Source of the DNA: Gammaproteobacteria bacterium | GTDB taxonomy: Bacteria > Pseudomonadota > Gammaproteobacteria > Pseudomonadales > JAUIET01 | Length of the DNA stretch: 64,000 bases | Direction: 5' to 3' | Assembly: GCA_030431775.1 (NCBI GenBank) | Contig: JAUIHW010000016.1 | Location: 1-64,000, forward strand | Part shown: piece by piece, positions 25,713 through 34,913 of the stretch | How the letters are laid out: every line of letters starts with the position of its first letter | How positions within the stretch are numbered: position 1 is the stretch's first letter | Notes under the pieces: generated by a model | What the model saw: only the letters and a program-made list of their open reading frames with translations | What the model was told of the DNA's origin: nothing | Databases searched by the model: none | Program-made: the position numbers and the translations under genes

Positions 25713-26918
25713 ATGAATGCTGCCGATATTCGCTGTGACAGCGATCTTCAACTGTACAACAAGCTGCTGCAGGACCCCACGGTGCAGAAGGTGCGCCAGC
25801 AGATTGAGCGCATGGAAGAAAAACAAGCCGGTGGTGCGACGCGGCGGCATCTGCTGGCAACCTCAGTCAGGCTCAGTCGCTCGATGGCGCCGTCTTTGCA
25901 TGGCATGGCGGACCATTGTGTCGAGCGCTTGGGCATCAGCACGCCTTTGGAACTGTATGCGTTCAGCAGTCCGCAATTCAACGCGGCTTGCTTCAAGCCG
26001 GAAGACGGTCGGGTGTTCATCATGTTCTCTTCCAGCCTGCTGGAGGCATTTACCGATCAGGAGCTGCTGTTTGTGATGGGCCACGAGTTGGGCCACCATC
26101 TTTACCAGCATCACGACATACCGATTGGTTATATTCTGAAGGGCCAGCAACGGCCCCAGGCCAATCTGGCGCTCAATCTGTTCGCCTGGTCACGCTATGC
26201 CGAGGTATCTGCTGACCGGGCCGGCGCATTCTGTGCAGAAGATCTGCAAAGCGTAGCCCGGGCCCTGTTTCGCCTGGCCTCTGGCGTCACCAGCGAGAAA
26301 GTGGTTCAGTTTAATCTCAGTGAGTTTCTTGAGCAGGTCGATGACATGGTGGCGGTAGACGCCGAGCCTGGCCAGGGCGCACCCATGCAGGACTGGTTCA
26401 GCACCCACCCCTTCAGCCCCTTGCGGGTAAAAGCCTTGAAGCATTTCCATGAAAGCCAGCTGATGCACGCTGACGGATATGACAAAGCGGAATTAGAGCA
26501 TCAGGTGCACAGAGTCATGCAGCTGATGGAACCGGATTACATGCAAGGCAAAACGAATACTGCCAAGGCCATGCGCGGCCTGTTTATTGCCGGTGCCATT
26601 GCCGTTGCGAATGCACACAACGGTATCAGTGAAGAAGAAAAACAGGTATTCAAAACTTTCTTTGACGATGAGCTGGACATCGACAAGCTGGACCCCGAAC
26701 GCCTGCAGGAATTACTGCCCAAACGCATTGAAGACACCAAGCGTCTTGCCAGCCGCGCCCAATGTATGCAGATTATGCGGGATCTGTGCCTGATTGCGCG
26801 CGCTGAAGACACGATAGTGGAGCCAGAGCTCGGCATATTGCGTGATATTGCCACCGGGCTGGACCTTGAGGAATCGTTTGTTCTGCAGTGTGCGGAGTTG
26901 TCGGAGCCATTGGACTGA
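25713..26918 (+). CDS. M48 metallopeptidase with C-terminal TerB-like domain
   Basis: From ATG 25713 (AGAGGTCTTTCC upstream) the protein has 401 residues. The zinc protease motif HELGH is at 124-128 and the third ligand is Glu164 within AEVSADRAG. No membrane helices are evident, unlike HtpX. From about residue 280 the sequence (GLFIAGAIAVANAHNGISEE, later ICLIARAEDTIVEPE-like blocks) resembles the TerB fold, an acidic helical metal-sensing domain. The join of an M48 protease with a TerB-like tail is unusual to my knowledge. The substrate is unknown. Confidence 0.8.
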   Translation: MNAADIRCDSDLQLYNKLLQDPTVQKVRQQIERMEEKQAGGATRRHLLATSVRLSRSMAPSLHGMADHCVERLGISTPLELYAFSSPQFNAACFKPEDGRVFIMFSSSLLEAFTDQELLFVMGHELGHHLYQHHDIPIGYILKGQQRPQANLALNLFAWSRYAEVSADRAGAFCAEDLQSVARALFRLASGVTSEKVVQFNLSEFLEQVDDMVAVDAEPGQGAPMQDWFSTHPFSPLRVKALKHFHESQLMHADGYDKAELEHQVHRVMQLMEPDYMQGKTNTAKAMRGLFIAGAIAVANAHNGISEEEKQVFKTFFDDELDIDKLDPERLQELLPKRIEDTKRLASRAQCMQIMRDLCLIARAEDTIVEPELGILRDIATGLDLEESFVLQCAELSEPLD

Positions 26919-27029
26919 CCGGTTCACCGGTAGCGGAAACCGTAAATACTCCCATCAAACCATAGCTCAGCCGTTTGCCCGGTCGAACTCGGTTATAATC
27001 TGGTCAATTAAAAACTCCGCACAGCTCCG

Positions 27030-27341
27030 ATGACGCCTAATGACTGGCTGATGAAGCGGGATGCACTACTGGCGGCACGGAAATGCAGCAAACTGATTGA
27101 GCAACGCCTCGGCTTGAGACTGGCGTTGGCCCATCCGGCGTTTATTTCTCTGCTGGGCGATTACGCCGCGCTGTATGATTGCGATGAAATTCGCAGCGCC
27201 TATATCGAATTGATAGAGCTGGCCCCAGAGTCGCAGGCCCGCCTGATGCGGGCAAAGCTGTTTGCTACCGAAGCTGAGCGGCGCCAGGTTAGTCCCCGCA
27301 GAGTCAGCACGCTGATCAAACCGGAGCAGATAGAGGCCTGA
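27030..27341 (+). CDS. small hypothetical protein
   Basis: A 103-residue, helix-rich protein (KRDALLAARKCSKLIEQRL, LLGDYAALYDCDEIRSAYIE) without signal or membrane segments. No family recognised. Its stop abuts the stop of the convergent dihaem peroxidase gene. A TATAAT-like sequence lies at 26994-26999, about 30 bases upstream, but the nearest -35 candidate is badly spaced. The reading frame has codon use like its neighbours. Confidence 0.5.
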   Translation: MTPNDWLMKRDALLAARKCSKLIEQRLGLRLALAHPAFISLLGDYAALYDCDEIRSAYIELIELAPESQARLMRAKLFATEAERRQVSPRRVSTLIKPEQIEA

Positions 27342-28796
27342 CTAACAATCCAGCTCGGAGCGTGCCTGGTCATCGTTCACCGGGAAGCACTGTCCGGACG
27401 GCAGGGAGTCTGGCACGTAACGCTCCAGGTTAGGATCGTACAGGGCATTGCTTATAAACGCGGTCAGATCATCGATTTCTGATTCGCTTAAACCCAATGG
27501 CACAAACCGCGAGTCCAGGTTATTGATTGCCAGCGGCTGTTGCGCAACGGCGGCGTTTTTGTAGGCAACAACCTCGCGAATGCTGGAGAAAGAGGCGCCG
27601 TGGCCATAAACGGAGCTGTCTGCCAGGTTGTACAGCTGCGGTATTTTGAATTTGTAGTCGTCCTCGGGCTCACCGGTAAACCCGCCGCGCCCGCGGCTGG
27701 TAGCGTCGTCCACCGTTCCATGAATACGCGGGTTGCTGGTATCGAAGTCGGCAAAACCAATGTTAAAGAACACCTCATCGGCGCTGGCCCCAACCTCGGA
27801 ACTCAGGGCCGGGCCGCGATGGCAATCTACACAAGCGCCTTTGCCAAAAAATACAGTGGCACCGCGCAATGCCGCCAGCCCAAGGTCACCGTCCCCGTTC
27901 AGCCAACGCTGAAACGGTGCTTCTGTAGCCAACAAGGTGCGCTCATACGCGGCAATGGCCTTGGCCGCGTCTTCCAACACGTCATCACTGCCCTCGGGAA
28001 ATGCCGCGGAAAACAATGCCTGGTAAGCCGGGTGTGTCTGTAAAACAGTATCGTCCTCTACTTTGATTCGATGAACGCCAAGGCCGGCGACAGCCTGGGT
28101 TTCCACGCCGGCCAGCATGCGCACATTGGCTTCCTTGGGCGTTCCTGGGGTTGCCAGAACATTCATATCAATGCCAGCATTGATCAGACCGTTAATGGCA
28201 TTTCCAAACTGGCCATTCCACAGCATCACGTCCTGATAAGCCACGTTCAGTGCCGTAGGCGTTGCGATGGGCTGCAGGTCAGGCTTCATCGGATCACCCT
28301 CCGGCATGGCGGGGTCGAAGCCATCCGCCAACACCCGGCCTTCGCCGTTGATACCGAAACCAGTACCGCCTTCGGAAATTCCCTGGGGTACGCCAGCCTT
28401 GAAACCGGCGGCAACATGGTGACAGGACGCACAGGAGTAGGTGCCGGCAAGTGCCGGGTTGTTACCATCCTGAGCCAATGCGGTTTCATGGTAAAGCAGC
28501 TGACCCAGTGCCACTTTCTCAGCTGTTAGCGGGTTGCTCGGGTCTTGCGGGATGGCATCCAGGTTGGTTTCGTGCGGAAAGGTAAACGCGGCCGCACCGC
28601 GACCGGGCGCTGCCGCTTCCAGCAGTTCATTCAATTGCTGGGACAGCTCTGCGCGCTCAATAGCCATGAGCTGAGCACTGCTCAGCTCAGAGAACTGGGC
28701 ACCATCCGTAAAATTTACGCCGCTCCCGGAGCCGCCTGAACAAGCCCCCAGTAAAACAGTCGCACCAAAAAGCAGGCCCAGCTGTCTGAAAATCAT
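27342..28796 (-). CDS. cytochrome c peroxidase/MauG-family dihaem lipoprotein
   Basis: From ATG 28796 (GGGGGAAG upstream) the protein has 484 residues. A lipobox LLGAC puts the lipid-bearing Cys at 19. Haem motifs CASCH (122-126) and CVDCH (322-326) are 200 residues apart, as in bacterial dihaem peroxidases and MauG-like proteins. It should be anchored in the outer or inner membrane facing the periplasm. Reduction of hydrogen peroxide or a MauG-like oxidation is expected. An upstream start at 28829 would add an 11-residue stretch before the signal. Confidence 0.9.
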   Translation of the reverse strand: MIFRQLGLLFGATVLLGACSGGSGSGVNFTDGAQFSELSSAQLMAIERAELSQQLNELLEAAAPGRGAAAFTFPHETNLDAIPQDPSNPLTAEKVALGQLLYHETALAQDGNNPALAGTYSCASCHHVAAGFKAGVPQGISEGGTGFGINGEGRVLADGFDPAMPEGDPMKPDLQPIATPTALNVAYQDVMLWNGQFGNAINGLINAGIDMNVLATPGTPKEANVRMLAGVETQAVAGLGVHRIKVEDDTVLQTHPAYQALFSAAFPEGSDDVLEDAAKAIAAYERTLLATEAPFQRWLNGDGDLGLAALRGATVFFGKGACVDCHRGPALSSEVGASADEVFFNIGFADFDTSNPRIHGTVDDATSRGRGGFTGEPEDDYKFKIPQLYNLADSSVYGHGASFSSIREVVAYKNAAVAQQPLAINNLDSRFVPLGLSESEIDDLTAFISNALYDPNLERYVPDSLPSGQCFPVNDDQARSELDC

Positions 28797-28918
28797 GCTA
28801 CTTCCCCCACAAAGCGCCAGCCCTCTCAAGAGTAAGGCTATTTGATTTCAGTCTAGTTATTGTGGGGAATTACTCAAAAAATGAGCAGCACCGTTAGTCG
28901 TAGCCGCCGTCTTCCCGA

Positions 28919-30085
28919 CTAACGGTGTTGTGGCATGCCGAGACCAAAGGTGGCCACCAGACCACGCAACACTTCCACCACGCCTCCGCCGAAGGTGTTG
29001 ATTAGGGCGCGGCGGTATTCGTGCTCCAGGTCACCGGCCAGAACATGCCCCTCATCGGGAGCGGAAATCAGTGCATTGGGGCCGACGATGTCCATCATCA
29101 GGCGGCAGATTTCAATAAGAATCTCGGTTGAGTACACCTTCATGGCGGACGGCAGAACCGGGCTGATTTCTTCCTGGTCCAGCTGCCAGGCCATGCGAAG
29201 ATTGGAGACTCGCATGGCTTCCAGGTAGGCGTATATCTCGGCCAGAGCTCGTTGCACACCCGGGTCATCAATAATACGACTGCCATCGTGCTCTTCTCTG
29301 GCCCATTCCAAGGTGCGCTGGAACAGCTTCCAGCCTTGTATTCCCCAGGCGGCCAGGCCCAAGCGTTCGTGGTTAAGCTGCGAGGTAATCAGCCGCCAGC
29401 CCTTGTTCAGCTCGCCGATGACGTTGTCTGCTGGTACCCGCACATCCGTGTAGTAAGAGGCATTGGTGCGCACGCTGCCGACAGTGTGGATAGGGGAAAA
29501 AGAAAACCCTGGATCTTTGGTGTCTACGCACAGAATGGAAATGCCTTTGTGCTTTGGTGCTTCAGGGTCGGTTCGACAGGCCAGAAAAACGTAATCGGCG
29601 GCTTCGGCCGCACTGGTGTAGACTTTGCTGCCATTAACGATGAAATCCTCACCGTCGCGAACGGCAGCCGTTTGCAGCGATGCCAGGTCGGTGCCGGCAG
29701 AGGGCTCTGAATAGCCAATGCAGAAATGCAACTCTCCGGCCGCAATGCCTGGTAAAAAACGTTGCTTTTGGGCCTCGCTGCCATGGTCCATAATCGCCGG
29801 ACCAACGGTATTCAGGGTAACGAAGGGCACTGGTGCGCCGGCCAGCAAAGCTTCCTCGAAAAACAACAGCTGCTCAACGGCGGTCAAGCCTCCCCCTCCG
29901 TATTCCTTAGGCCAGCCGAGGGCCAGCATATTGTCTTTGCCCATTTGCCGGATCAGGCTTTTATAGAGATCGCCTCCTTCGGCGTTGCGCAGGGTCTCCC
30001 GATACTCGGGTTTGATCAGCTCTCCGAAATAGCGGCGTAAATCTGCTCTGAGTGTGCGTTGCTCAGCGGTGTAATCAACAAACAT
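28919..30085 (-). CDS. acyl-CoA dehydrogenase family protein
   Basis: A 388-residue FAD enzyme of the acyl-CoA dehydrogenase superfamily. The FAD/substrate block YSEPSAGTDLASL is intact, as is VNGSKVYTSAAEAADY and the C-terminal YRRALINTFGGGVVEVLRG. It oxidises an acyl-CoA at the alpha-beta bond, substrate unknown. The gene starts 33 bases from a perfect palindrome and is divergent from a TetR gene that is followed by a second acyl-CoA dehydrogenase. The N-terminal half resembles the FadE28/ChsE type that acts in heteromeric complexes (inference from memory). Confidence 0.92.
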   Translation of the reverse strand: MFVDYTAEQRTLRADLRRYFGELIKPEYRETLRNAEGGDLYKSLIRQMGKDNMLALGWPKEYGGGGLTAVEQLLFFEEALLAGAPVPFVTLNTVGPAIMDHGSEAQKQRFLPGIAAGELHFCIGYSEPSAGTDLASLQTAAVRDGEDFIVNGSKVYTSAAEAADYVFLACRTDPEAPKHKGISILCVDTKDPGFSFSPIHTVGSVRTNASYYTDVRVPADNVIGELNKGWRLITSQLNHERLGLAAWGIQGWKLFQRTLEWAREEHDGSRIIDDPGVQRALAEIYAYLEAMRVSNLRMAWQLDQEEISPVLPSAMKVYSTEILIEICRLMMDIVGPNALISAPDEGHVLAGDLEHEYRRALINTFGGGVVEVLRGLVATFGLGMPQHR

Positions 30086-30118
30086 CTGGTTGGCCCTGCC
30101 GGAATGAATGGTTTACTT

Positions 30119-30146
30119 TAGTTGAAATTGAATCCAATTTCAACTA
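30119..30146. promoter_or_regulatory. 28-bp palindromic operator (probable TetR site)
   Basis: TAGTTGAAATTG (30119-30130), a four-base AATC spacer and CAATTTCAACTA (30135-30146) form a perfect inverted repeat with 12-base arms. It is centred in the 91-base gap between the divergent TetR and acyl-CoA dehydrogenase genes, 33 bases from one start and 30 from the other. This is the expected size and place of a TetR operator. It likely lets the TetR protein repress both sides. Confidence 0.85.
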
Positions 30147-30176
30147 TGCTGATCGCAACTGCTACAGGTAAATGCT

Positions 30177-30899
30177 ATGTCGGCCAATCGTGCCGCCGCG
30201 GCCGGTGATTTTCCGGTACGGCGGGCCAAGGGAGCGCAAGCTCGAGAAAAGCTCAAACTGGCCGCTGGTCGGGTGCTGGAGCGCAGTGGCTATCATGCCA
30301 TGCGCATCACCGATGTGACCGCCGAAGCCGGTGTGGCAACCGGTCTTTTTTACCACTATTTTAGCGACCTCAAAAGCCTGACCATCGAAGTGCTGCAAGA
30401 CTTCATTGCGCAGGCCCAAGATCTGGAAAAAATTGAACAGGGGGTTGCACGAAGTGACTGGTTTGGCCGTATCAAGGCACACAACACGCTGGTGGTGAAC
30501 AGCTACGCGAAACGACCGGGCCTGATGCGATGCCTTTTGCAAATGGCCGATGAAGACGCGGAATTTGCCGCCGCGATCCGAGCGTCTTTCGTGCAGTCAT
30601 TGCAATGGCTGGTCGAGCGCATGCCACGGTTATTCCCGGATGCTAGCTGTACGCCTCATCAGGCTCTGCTGGTGGTGTACAGCCTGGCTGGAAGCGGAGA
30701 AACGCTGCTGAGGGACTTCTTTATCAACCAGGACGCTGCGCTGCACAGCCAGCCCGTTAGTAAAGAAGAGCTTATAGAGCTGCTTGCGGTCATGTTCTAC
30801 CGGGGCTTGTTTCTGCAGAACCCGCCCACAGAGCAACTTAATCACACTCACTATCTGGTGCAATTGCAATGGCAGCCCGCACCGGACGAGACAACTTAG
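30177..30899 (+). CDS. TetR-family transcriptional regulator
   Basis: A 240-residue TetR protein. The helix-turn-helix lies at about residues 24-70 (LAAGRVLERSGYHAMRITDVTAEAGVATGLFYHYFSDLKSL). The C-terminal half is the ligand-binding domain and includes a tail rich in His/Gln. The adjacent palindrome and the flanking acyl-CoA dehydrogenases suggest that it senses an acyl-CoA or related compound. The next gene starts ten bases after its stop. Confidence 0.93.
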   Translation: MSANRAAAAGDFPVRRAKGAQAREKLKLAAGRVLERSGYHAMRITDVTAEAGVATGLFYHYFSDLKSLTIEVLQDFIAQAQDLEKIEQGVARSDWFGRIKAHNTLVVNSYAKRPGLMRCLLQMADEDAEFAAAIRASFVQSLQWLVERMPRLFPDASCTPHQALLVVYSLAGSGETLLRDFFINQDAALHSQPVSKEELIELLAVMFYRGLFLQNPPTEQLNHTHYLVQLQWQPAPDETT

Positions 30900-30909
30900 A
30901 GAGGACTCC

Positions 30910-32058
30910 ATGGAATTTTCATTCAGCGATGAACAGAATGCAATTCGCGACCTGGCGGGCCAGATTTTTGCCGACCTCGCCAGCGACGAACAACTATTGG
31001 CCATGCGTCGGGCAGGCCAGGACTACAATGAAAAGCTGTGGGCAACCTTGGCAGAGCAGGGCATTCTCGGGCTGGTTCTTCCTGAAGCCCTGGACGGCTC
31101 CGCACTCGGTCTGACTGAGCTGTGTCTGGTACTGGAGGAGCAGGGCAAGCATGTTGCTCCGGTGCCCTTGTATGCAAACCTGGTGCTCGGTGCACTGCCA
31201 ATTATTGAGTTTGGCAGTGAAGCGCAGCAGCAACAGCTGCTCACCGGTATGGCGCAGGGTGACCACAAACTAACGGCTGCACTGGCTGAACTGGCCATGC
31301 AGCCGCAGAACGCCAAAGGTATTACGGCGCAACGCCAAGGTGATCAGTGGGTGCTGAATGGCATGGTGGACTGTGTTCAGGACGGAGCCGTAGCGCGCTA
31401 CGTATTGTTACCTGCCAGACACGCCGCTGGTCAGGCCGTGTTTGTTCTGGACACTGAGTCCGCCGGTGTGACCGTTACTCCACAGCAGCTTGGCTTATTG
31501 GGCGCGTGGAATGCCCGCATTGAATTGAACGGTGTTCAGCTGTCTGATGAGGCGCTGTTGGGGCAGGCTGATCAGGGTGCAGAAATAGTTGAATGGTTAG
31601 AGCAGAGGGCAAATATTGCGCACTGTGCGCTGCAGGCCGGTGTCAGTGAGTCCGCGATGCGCAGAACCGCGGAGTACACGGGCGAGCGAAGCCAATTTGG
31701 GGTGCCCATTGGTAGCTTTCAGGCTCTGGCAATGCGGATGGCCGATGCCTATATCGACGTGGAGTCGATCCGTTCCACTTATTGGCTGGCGCTGTGGCGC
31801 CTTAGCAACGGCAAGGACGCCCGTGCAGAAATTCGAGCTGCTAAGTTCTGGGCATGTGAGGGCGCGCATCGTGTCGTGTGCACCGCTCAACATTTGCACG
31901 GCGGGATTGGTGCCGATGTAGAGTACCCTATTCACCGCTACTTTCTTTGGTCAAAAATGATCGCCTATTCGCTTGGTGGAGGTAGCCACCAGCTGCACCA
32001 ACTGGGCGCCTTGTTGGCCAGCAACGATAATCTTGGCTTGACTGGCCTGGAGGCGTGA
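30910..32058 (+). CDS. acyl-CoA dehydrogenase family protein
   Basis: From ATG 30910, with GAGAGGACT upstream, the protein has 382 residues. It has the acyl-CoA dehydrogenase fold (GILGLVLPEALDGSALGLTE, then ERSQFGVPIGSFQALAMRMAD and AQHLHGGIGADVEYPIHRYFLW). The central YSEPSAG-type FAD/substrate loop is poorly conserved (ALAELAMQPQNAKG), unlike in its partner at 28919. Such a degenerate subunit fits a heteromeric enzyme in which the sister chain supplies the missing part. A longer frame from 30784 is an artefact overlapping TetR. Confidence 0.9.
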   Translation: MEFSFSDEQNAIRDLAGQIFADLASDEQLLAMRRAGQDYNEKLWATLAEQGILGLVLPEALDGSALGLTELCLVLEEQGKHVAPVPLYANLVLGALPIIEFGSEAQQQQLLTGMAQGDHKLTAALAELAMQPQNAKGITAQRQGDQWVLNGMVDCVQDGAVARYVLLPARHAAGQAVFVLDTESAGVTVTPQQLGLLGAWNARIELNGVQLSDEALLGQADQGAEIVEWLEQRANIAHCALQAGVSESAMRRTAEYTGERSQFGVPIGSFQALAMRMADAYIDVESIRSTYWLALWRLSNGKDARAEIRAAKFWACEGAHRVVCTAQHLHGGIGADVEYPIHRYFLWSKMIAYSLGGGSHQLHQLGALLASNDNLGLTGLEA

Positions 32059-32172
32059 CCGGCACAGGGCGACTGGTTTTTACAAGGTTTTTCTGTCAAC
32101 CTTGCAGCCAGTTGTGCGAGGCTGCTGCCTGTTGCACAGCCAAACCCAACCCGTTGAAAAGAGAGAAAAGCC

Positions 32173-33516
32173 GTGCTGCTAACCAAGCGATTTAAGCCGC
32201 AAGCCTGGCGCTTGCTGACCGTACTACTGTTATTGGCTAGCCCTGGCCAGGCCGAGACCGGGCTAAGCAAAGCCATTGCCAACGACTACCATGGCCACCT
32301 GGCGGAGTTGTTCCGCTATTTTCATCAAAACCCGGAGCTTTCCATGCTGGAAACCCGGACGGCGGCGAGACTGGCCAAAGAGTTGCGTGAGGCAGGCTTC
32401 AAAGTCACTGAAGGTGTGGGCAATACCGGCATTGTCGCAATGCTAGAGAACGGCCCCGGGCCGCTGGTGATGATGCGTGCCGACATGGACGGGCTGCCGG
32501 TTCAGGAGAAATCCGGGCTGGCTTATGCATCCACGGCGCAACAGAAAGACTGGGATGGCAAGCTCGTGTACACCATGCATGCTTGCGGACACGATGTACA
32601 CATCACCAGCTTGGTCGGCACGGCTCGGCGCATGGTGGCATTAAAGGACCAGTGGTCTGGTACCCTGATGCTAATCGGTCAGCCTGCTGAAGAGCGTGTT
32701 CAGGGTGCAGCAGCCATGATGGCCGATGGGCTATGGAAGCGCTTCGGAAAACCGGACTATGCCCTGGCGTTTCACGTTTCCTCCTTAATTGAGGCCGGCA
32801 AAATCATCGCGCCCAGTGGCGCCCCTTATTCAGGCGCCGACACGGTTGATATCATCGTACACGGCGTGGGAGCGCATGGAGCGCACCCGCATGCCGGAAA
32901 AGACCCGGTTGTTATCGGCGCACAAATTGTACTGGCCTTACAGACCATCGTCAGTCGCGAGATTCCACCCACCGAACCGGCAGTCATCACAGTGGGCTCA
33001 TTCCACAGCGGCACCAAGCACAATATAATTTCCGACCGGGCGCACCTACAGCTAACGGTTAGGAGTGACAGCAGTGAAACTCGCGAAAAATTGCTGGCAG
33101 GCATTAAGCGGGTGGCGGTTAATGTCGGCCGTGCCGCAGGTCTGTCGGAAGACAAGCTGCCTGAAGTAGTGGTATCTGATGAAAGCGTTCCGCCAACAGT
33201 CAATGATGAGGCCTTGTCTTTGCGGCTGGCCGCACTGTGGGAAAATAAGATGGGTGCGGACATTTTTGATCGTAATTATCGAAAACTCGGCATGGGTGCG
33301 GAGGACTTCGGCCTGTTTACCACCGACCCTTACATACCTTCCCACTATTTCGCGGTAGGTGGAACCCCGGCACAGGACTTTGTCGCGGCCGCGAACGGTG
33401 GACCGCCGGTGCCAAGCCATCACAGCCCTTTATTCAAGGTGTCGCCTGAGCCTGCTATTACCACCGGTGTTGAAGCCACAGTGCACGCTCTGATTGAACT
33501 GCTGCAGGACCAATAG
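32173..33516 (+). CDS. M20 family amidohydrolase/carboxypeptidase, exported
   Basis: A 447-residue protein with a GTG start (AGAGAGAAAAGCC upstream) and a signal peptide ending near SPGQAET. The M20 zinc-site blocks are visible: MMRADMDGLPVQE, HACGHDVHIT, GQPAEE and later MGAEDFGLF. The active site is a di-metal centre for amide bond hydrolysis. It should be periplasmic, acting on N-acyl amino acids, hippurate-like compounds or similar. It is separated from the acyl-CoA dehydrogenase by 114 bases containing a loop without a T run. Confidence 0.9.
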   Translation: MLLTKRFKPQAWRLLTVLLLLASPGQAETGLSKAIANDYHGHLAELFRYFHQNPELSMLETRTAARLAKELREAGFKVTEGVGNTGIVAMLENGPGPLVMMRADMDGLPVQEKSGLAYASTAQQKDWDGKLVYTMHACGHDVHITSLVGTARRMVALKDQWSGTLMLIGQPAEERVQGAAAMMADGLWKRFGKPDYALAFHVSSLIEAGKIIAPSGAPYSGADTVDIIVHGVGAHGAHPHAGKDPVVIGAQIVLALQTIVSREIPPTEPAVITVGSFHSGTKHNIISDRAHLQLTVRSDSSETREKLLAGIKRVAVNVGRAAGLSEDKLPEVVVSDESVPPTVNDEALSLRLAALWENKMGADIFDRNYRKLGMGAEDFGLFTTDPYIPSHYFAVGGTPAQDFVAAANGGPPVPSHHSPLFKVSPEPAITTGVEATVHALIELLQDQ

Positions 33517-33524
33517 CACTCGTA

Positions 33525-34913
33525 ATGAGCCGGCCGACATTTGCTGACTACGTGCGCATCGAGCAGGTTCGCCTGCTGCAGGGCGATGAGGCCGGTGATA
33601 ACAACCTGGGCATTAATGGGCAGAACTTTGACGCAGCCTTGCATTCGCGTGCCAGACTCCTGGTCAGGGAGCATGACTGGGAGCGCCTGCTGACCAGTCC
33701 CCAACAGTGGTATCAGCGCTCATTGTTGGCCGCGGGTTTGCTCTTCGCAGTACTCGGAGTGGTCGCCGTTATCAATGCCCTGTCCAGCTCGGGCAGCAAC
33801 CACTTGCTGAATATTTACTGGTTGTTGCTGGTGCTGCTGGGTTTTAACAGCCTGTCGATTTTGCTTTGGGTCTTTGGCTGTTTGGCGAATATAGGCGGTC
33901 TGATCAGTGGTACATTGGGAAGCATCCCCCTGAGTCTGCAGCGAATTATGGCACGCTGGCGTAACAATGCTGAACGCCCGGCCTTGCAGGCGTGGTATGA
34001 CTCGCTCTTTAGTGGTTCGATGGGTGTCTGGAGGCTGAGTACGGTCAGCCATGCATTGTGGCTGGTGTACCTTGGCAGTGGCCTACTGGCCCTGTTAGTC
34101 ATGTTCTCGGTCCGCCAGTACGACTTTGTCTGGGGGTCGACCTTATTGTCGGCAGACTTTTTCATCGCTCTGACCAATGGCCTGGCTCAAGCGTTGCAGC
34201 TGTTTGGACTGAGTATTCCGGATGCGCAAACCATTGTTGCCAGTCGCAGCGGGGACGGCGTGGTAAGTGATTCGATAGCCCGTCGGCAATGGGCCTTGTT
34301 TCTGCTGGGCGCGATCGTTCTGTACGGTTTGCTGCCCCGCTTATTGTGCGCAGGCCTGGCGTACATGCTGCTGCGCCAGCAGGAACGCAATTTTCGGCCA
34401 GATTATTATTTGCCTTATTACGTAGACTTGCGCCACCAGCTTGTGCCGGAATTCAGCGAGTCGGAAGTAGTCGACCCGGATGCGCACCCATCGCCCGTGC
34501 AGGAATCGGCAGGCAGGCCGCTGGCGCCGGCGCCGGCGATTGCTCCGGGGGCCTTGCTGATTGGTTATGAGCTGGATGCAGTCGCTGCAGCTTTGGTCAC
34601 TATCAATATTCTGAACAGCGCAGACTTGAGTCGCGCACAGCAGTACAGTCAGCAGGCGACCGGGCCGGTGGCCCTTGTGGTGGAGGGGCGCAACCTGCCA
34701 GACCGCGGCGTAAAGAGAGAGTTGGCCAGCCTGCTGGCAAATCCGGGGGGATCGTATCTGTTACTGCACCAGCCCATCGCTGGTAATACTGCGGAGGCGA
34801 AGACCTCCGAGCAACGCCTCAGAGACTGGTACCGACTGGCTGCGCAACTCAAAGTGCCGGCCGAGCAGGTAGGGCTGTTATCCACTGAACAGTTAGCGAA
34901 GCTGGGTACATGA
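33525..34913 (+). CDS. DUF2868 membrane protein, partner of the GTPase
   Basis: A 462-residue integral membrane protein with about four hydrophobic segments (QRSLLAAGLLFAVLGVVAVI; LLLVLLGFNSLSILLWVFGCLANI; a third near WLVYLGSGLLALLVMFS; a fourth near LFLLGAIVLYGLLPRL). The C-terminal ~150 residues are soluble. It matches the DUF2868 family. It starts nine bases after the M20 stop and overlaps the GTPase by four bases (ATGA). The pair is known from genomics but has no function that I know. Confidence 0.8.
   Translation: MSRPTFADYVRIEQVRLLQGDEAGDNNLGINGQNFDAALHSRARLLVREHDWERLLTSPQQWYQRSLLAAGLLFAVLGVVAVINALSSSGSNHLLNIYWLLLVLLGFNSLSILLWVFGCLANIGGLISGTLGSIPLSLQRIMARWRNNAERPALQAWYDSLFSGSMGVWRLSTVSHALWLVYLGSGLLALLVMFSVRQYDFVWGSTLLSADFFIALTNGLAQALQLFGLSIPDAQTIVASRSGDGVVSDSIARRQWALFLLGAIVLYGLLPRLLCAGLAYMLLRQQERNFRPDYYLPYYVDLRHQLVPEFSESEVVDPDAHPSPVQESAGRPLAPAPAIAPGALLIGYELDAVAAALVTINILNSADLSRAQQYSQQATGPVALVVEGRNLPDRGVKRELASLLANPGGSYLLLHQPIAGNTAEAKTSEQRLRDWYRLAAQLKVPAEQVGLLSTEQLAKLGT

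Noticed and set aside
24849-25850. 333-codon minus-strand frame over the SDR gene
   Set aside because: The SDR on the plus strand has intact motifs; this frame is a shadow.
26975-26999. Possible promoter TTGCCC ... TATAAT before 27030
   Set aside because: The spacer is only 13 bases, too short for a standard promoter; the TATAAT alone is not convincing.
32073-32111. Hairpin CAAGGTT...AACCTTG after the second acyl-CoA dehydrogenase gene
   Set aside because: Stem is good but no T run follows, so I do not call a terminator.
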